Assembly (NCBI GenBank): GCA_905203195.1
Contig: CAJKVD010000071.1
Location: 1-5,429 of the forward strand
Length of the DNA: 5,429 nucleotides
Origin: an uncultured Clostridium sp.
GTDB taxonomy: Bacteria > Bacillota > Clostridia > TANB77 > CAG-508
Direction: 5' to 3'
Below, piece by piece: positions 2,720 through 5,429 of the stretch. The translations under genes were made by a program, and so were the position numbers. The notes beneath the pieces are model-generated. The model was not told the origin of the DNA and did no database searches. It saw only the letters and a list, made by a program, of their open reading frames with translations. Numbering within the stretch: position 1 is the stretch's first letter; each line of letters starts with the position of its first letter.

Positions 2720-5429
2720 CTATTTTTCTACTCCTTTATCTTGAGATGTTTTTTGTTGTAAATTTTGATAATCTTCAACTAGCTGACTGGTTTGTCTTTT
2801 CTTTTTCGATAATGATTGCAATTTATCTTCTAATTCTTCTAGACTTTCTTTATGCTCTGCATCATCATCTTGAATTACTCCAATTGCTCTTAATTGTTCT
2901 ACTTGTTCTTCAGTCAATCGACAAGTACCTTTTCCATAATATCCACTTTTTTTATTTTGTATCCAAGTACTTAATTTTTTATATCTTTTATCATTGTAAG
3001 GAAATGATAAATTACCATGTTCTTCATAGTATGCTTTTACTTGTGCATACATTGTATCCCATTGATGTTGTTTAGCATCCCAAACCATTCCAATTGATTC
3101 TAAACTTTCTATTTCTTCTTGAGATAAACCATTTTCTGAGTTATATTTTCTTCTTTGGGATTTGATCCAGTTCACTAAAGCTTTATATTCTTCGATTCTA
3201 GGAACTAACAAATCTCCATGTTGTTCAAAATACTCTTGTGCCTGTTTGTACATATTATCATAACTAGCTTGATTCGCATTCCAAACTATACCAATTGATT
3301 CTAACTGTTCAATTTGCTCTTTAGATAAATCTGCTTCATCTTCACTATTATATTTTAATTTTTGTTCTTGTATCCAAGTTCTTAATTGTTTATATTCAGT
3401 TTCTCTTTCGTCTGGAATTGATAAACTTCCATATTGTTGGTAATATGCTTTAGCCTGTTCATACATTGTATTCCATTGATGTTGTATAACATCCCAAACC
3501 ATTCCAATTGCTTCTAATCTTTCAATTTGTTCCTTACTCAAGTTGCTTTTTTCATTATTTGTTTTGTATTTTCTTCTTTGAGTCTTAATCCAACTACTTA
3601 ATTGTTTATATTCTTCTACTCTAGGAACTAATAAATTTCCATGTTGTTCAAAATATTCTTGTGCTTGTTCATACATACATTCCCAAATATCATTTTTTGA
3701 AGGACTTTCCTTTGTTTTTACTTTAGGTTTTGCATCAATGTCTTTTTTTACTTCTTGATCAATTTCTATTATAGATAAAAGCTCTTTTTGTTGCTCTGTC
3801 AATTTTCCTTCTTCCATATATAGTTTTCTTTGGATTTTTAGCCATTGATACAATTTTTTATTCACTTTTGGAGTGATTGATAAATTTTCATGTTCATTAT
3901 AATATTCTTGTGCTTGTTGATACATATTTTCCCATTGATATTGTCGTACATCCCATATCATACCAATTGACTCTAATTGTTCTATTTGTTCTTCACCTAA
4001 AGTTCCTCTTTTATATGATTTTCTTTTTTCCTTTATCCAACTAGATAAATCCTTCCCGTTTACCATATATTGATGAGGTAGTAGCAAATTCCCGTGTTCT
4101 TCATAATATTCTTTGGCAAATTCATACATTTTTGTATAATTACTTTCATTTACATTCCAAACCATACCAATTTGTTCTAATTTTTTTATTTTTTCTTTTG
4201 ATAATTGTATATATGTTTCTTTGCCTTTATATGCTTGTCTTTGTACTTGTATCCAATTTCTTAATTCTTTATTTTCTATAGATACTAAAGTTCCCGTTTG
4301 ATTATAGTATTCTTTAGCTATCTCATACATTTTTTCCCAATCTAATCTTCGTTTTTTAGTTATATTCCAATTAATACCAATTTGTTCTAGTTTTTCAATT
4401 TTTTCTTGTGATAATATTCCTTTATTATAATTCTTCTTTTGATCTCCTAACCATTGATATATATTTTTACCATCTATTTTTATATCTCTTAACCCATTCA
4501 AACTGCCATTGTCTTCATAGTATGCTTTTGCAATAGCATATGTTTCGTCCCATTGTTCTTTAAATTTATCCCATACCATTCCTATTGCATCTAACTTTTC
4601 TATTTGCTCTTCCGTTAAATCTCTTCGATGACCTTGACCTTTCATAGTCTTTCTTTGGTCAATAATCCAATATCCTAAATTCATTCCATTTTTACTATAA
4701 TTAACTGGAACTAGTAAATTGCCATGTTCTTTATAATACTCAACTGCTAACTCATAATAATCATCCCAAGATAAGCTTAAACAATTGTCTATTTTGCTAA
4801 ATATATCTTGTATCTGTCTTACTGTATCTGAAATTTTGAATGTATCAATTTTTGCTTCATCTTCTTTTTTTCCTGTTTGTGTAAATTTTACTAAAGCTCT
4901 TTCTCTTAAGTCTCTGTAAAAATGTGATATCATTTCACAAGATTGAACATTATTAACTATGTCAAATACTATTGGATTACTATTATGTCCAACTGATAGT
5001 GCTCTACCTAATTGTTGTTTAAAAATAATAGGTGATTCAGTTGGTCTAAGCATTATTACTCCATCTATATTAGGAACATGAATTCCCTCGTTTAGCATAT
5101 CTATTGAAAATAGTAATTTCAAGTGATCGTTATCTGAATGATAGAATTCCTCAAATACTTTTAAATTTTCAGACTTTGGAATAAATGATGCCATAGAATA
5201 TGTATCAATTTGCTCATTTACATTTTGAAACCAAGCTTTCGACTCTTCCATCATTCTCTGCATATGCTCTTTATCTCTACAGAACACAATATATTTACCT
5301 GCTCCATTTTTTATATGTTTTTGAAAAATTTCAGGAAGTCCATCCGCTCTTTCAAGTATCTTTTTTGCATCATCTAAATATTGTTGAGCTTGTAACCTTT
5401 CAGCTTCTCTTTTTTCTTTGTTTATTCTT
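2720..5429 (-). CDS. SF2 DEAD/DEAH-box helicase with nine helicase-associated (HA) repeats, N-terminus outside window
   Basis: The frame is open through the right edge, so GTG at 5285-5287 is internal and 902 residues are visible (numbering below starts at that GTG). The RecA2 lobe is present. A segment just upstream (GKYIVFCRDKEH) is the motif IV region, residues 62-76 carry motif V-like DMLNEGIHVPNID, and residues 91-98 are motif VI QQLGRALS. The Walker A and DEAD/DEAH motifs should lie outside the window. From about residue 172 to 807 come nine HA domains of about 65-70 residues. Each reads W..MY..A..YY..HGNL..P, then L..WI..QR..Y, then LS.EQIE.LE.IGMVWD. Residues 810-845 form a Lys/Glu-rich coiled-coil-like tail. 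HA domains are expected to bind nucleic acid. Proteins of this kind often sit on plasmids, prophages and integrative elements, and their cellular role is largely unknown. The 70-residue gene follows after 3 nt. Confidence 0.92.
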   Translation of the reverse strand, partial: RINKEKREAERLQAQQYLDDAKKILERADGLPEIFQKHIKNGAGKYIVFCRDKEHMQRMMEESKAWFQNVNEQIDTYSMASFIPKSENLKVFEEFYHSDNDHLKLLFSIDMLNEGIHVPNIDGVIMLRPTESPIIFKQQLGRALSVGHNSNPIVFDIVNNVQSCEMISHFYRDLRERALVKFTQTGKKEDEAKIDTFKISDTVRQIQDIFSKIDNCLSLSWDDYYELAVEYYKEHGNLLVPVNYSKNGMNLGYWIIDQRKTMKGQGHRRDLTEEQIEKLDAIGMVWDKFKEQWDETYAIAKAYYEDNGSLNGLRDIKIDGKNIYQWLGDQKKNYNKGILSQEKIEKLEQIGINWNITKKRRLDWEKMYEIAKEYYNQTGTLVSIENKELRNWIQVQRQAYKGKETYIQLSKEKIKKLEQIGMVWNVNESNYTKMYEFAKEYYEEHGNLLLPHQYMVNGKDLSSWIKEKRKSYKRGTLGEEQIEQLESIGMIWDVRQYQWENMYQQAQEYYNEHENLSITPKVNKKLYQWLKIQRKLYMEEGKLTEQQKELLSIIEIDQEVKKDIDAKPKVKTKESPSKNDIWECMYEQAQEYFEQHGNLLVPRVEEYKQLSSWIKTQRRKYKTNNEKSNLSKEQIERLEAIGMVWDVIQHQWNTMYEQAKAYYQQYGSLSIPDERETEYKQLRTWIQEQKLKYNSEDEADLSKEQIEQLESIGIVWNANQASYDNMYKQAQEYFEQHGDLLVPRIEEYKALVNWIKSQRRKYNSENGLSQEEIESLESIGMVWDAKQHQWDTMYAQVKAYYEEHGNLSFPYNDKRYKKLSTWIQNKKSGYYGKGTCRLTEEQVEQLRAIGVIQDDDAEHKESLEELEDKLQSLSKKKRQTSQLVEDYQNLQQKTSQDKGVEK
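2867..4774 (-). repeat. Nine tandem HA-domain repeats within the helicase gene
   Basis: The repeat units begin at the aromatic residue before MY. By residue from GTG 5287 they span: R1 174-242, R2 246-311, R3 317-379, R4 384-449, R5 452-507, R6 535-602, R7 605-673, R8 677-740, R9 743-807. R5 is degenerate: it lacks the closing IGMVWD and is followed by a Lys/Pro-rich linker (508-534). R6 resembles R8, and R7 resembles R9, so the last four units look like a duplicated pair. The DNA copies differ at many positions, so this is not a very recent expansion. Confidence 0.85.

Noticed and set aside
2550..3075. Plus-strand ORFs at 2550-2744 and 2746-3075
   Set aside because: They lie opposite well-supported minus-strand genes. 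Their Phe/Leu-rich composition is the reverse-strand shadow of Lys/Glu/Gln-rich coding sequence.
2867..4774. Regularly spaced DNA repeats as a CRISPR or other non-coding array
   Set aside because: The period is about 200 bp, the frame is open throughout, and the similarity is explained by HA protein domains.
5285..5287. GTG as the start of the helicase gene
   Set aside because: The frame stays open upstream to the window edge, and the residues before it (GKYIV) complete the helicase motif IV strand. It is an internal valine codon.

Overview
The window is strongly AT-rich and nearly all of its coding is on the minus strand. Shine-Dalgarno sites are purine-rich (AAAGGA, GGGAGG), promoters are sigma-A-like, and TAA, TAG and TGA all act as stops. 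This points to a low-GC Firmicute, most likely a Clostridia-type bacterium. I cannot name a species.

Layout in transcription order, from high to low coordinates. (1) 5429-2720 holds the C-terminal 902 residues of a large SF2 (DEAD/DEAH) helicase: the RecA2 lobe, then nine tandem helicase-associated (HA) repeats and a short charged tail. Its N-terminal half lies outside the window. (2) A 70-residue helical protein (2716-2504) starts 3 nt after the helicase stop and is probably in the same operon. (3) The 242-bp gap that follows is the most unusual part. A perfect consensus promoter (TTGACA-N17-TATAAT), with a 19-bp palindrome in its spacer, drives about 90 nt of structured sequence ending in a Rho-independent terminator. 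I read this as a small-RNA gene, possibly an orphan or remnant type I antitoxin-like RNA. (4) A second good promoter (extended -10, 2299-2327) follows and would serve a second cluster: a 58-residue small protein (2261-2085), a Nudix hydrolase (1999-1556) and an S66-family LD-carboxypeptidase/MccF-like peptidase (1496-585). The peptidase has its catalytic triad but seems to have an ATA codon where its start should be. (5) A third promoter (550-578) and a leader with a tiny ORF precede a gene truncated by the left window edge (436-1). Its N-terminus looks faintly like an ADP-ribosyltransferase-type fold.

The window shows no tRNA, rRNA, CRISPR array or transposase. The helicase/70-aa pair looks like accessory-genome content. 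The Nudix and peptidase genes look like ordinary nucleotide-pool and cell-wall or resistance functions. No functional link between the two clusters is visible beyond their shared orientation.
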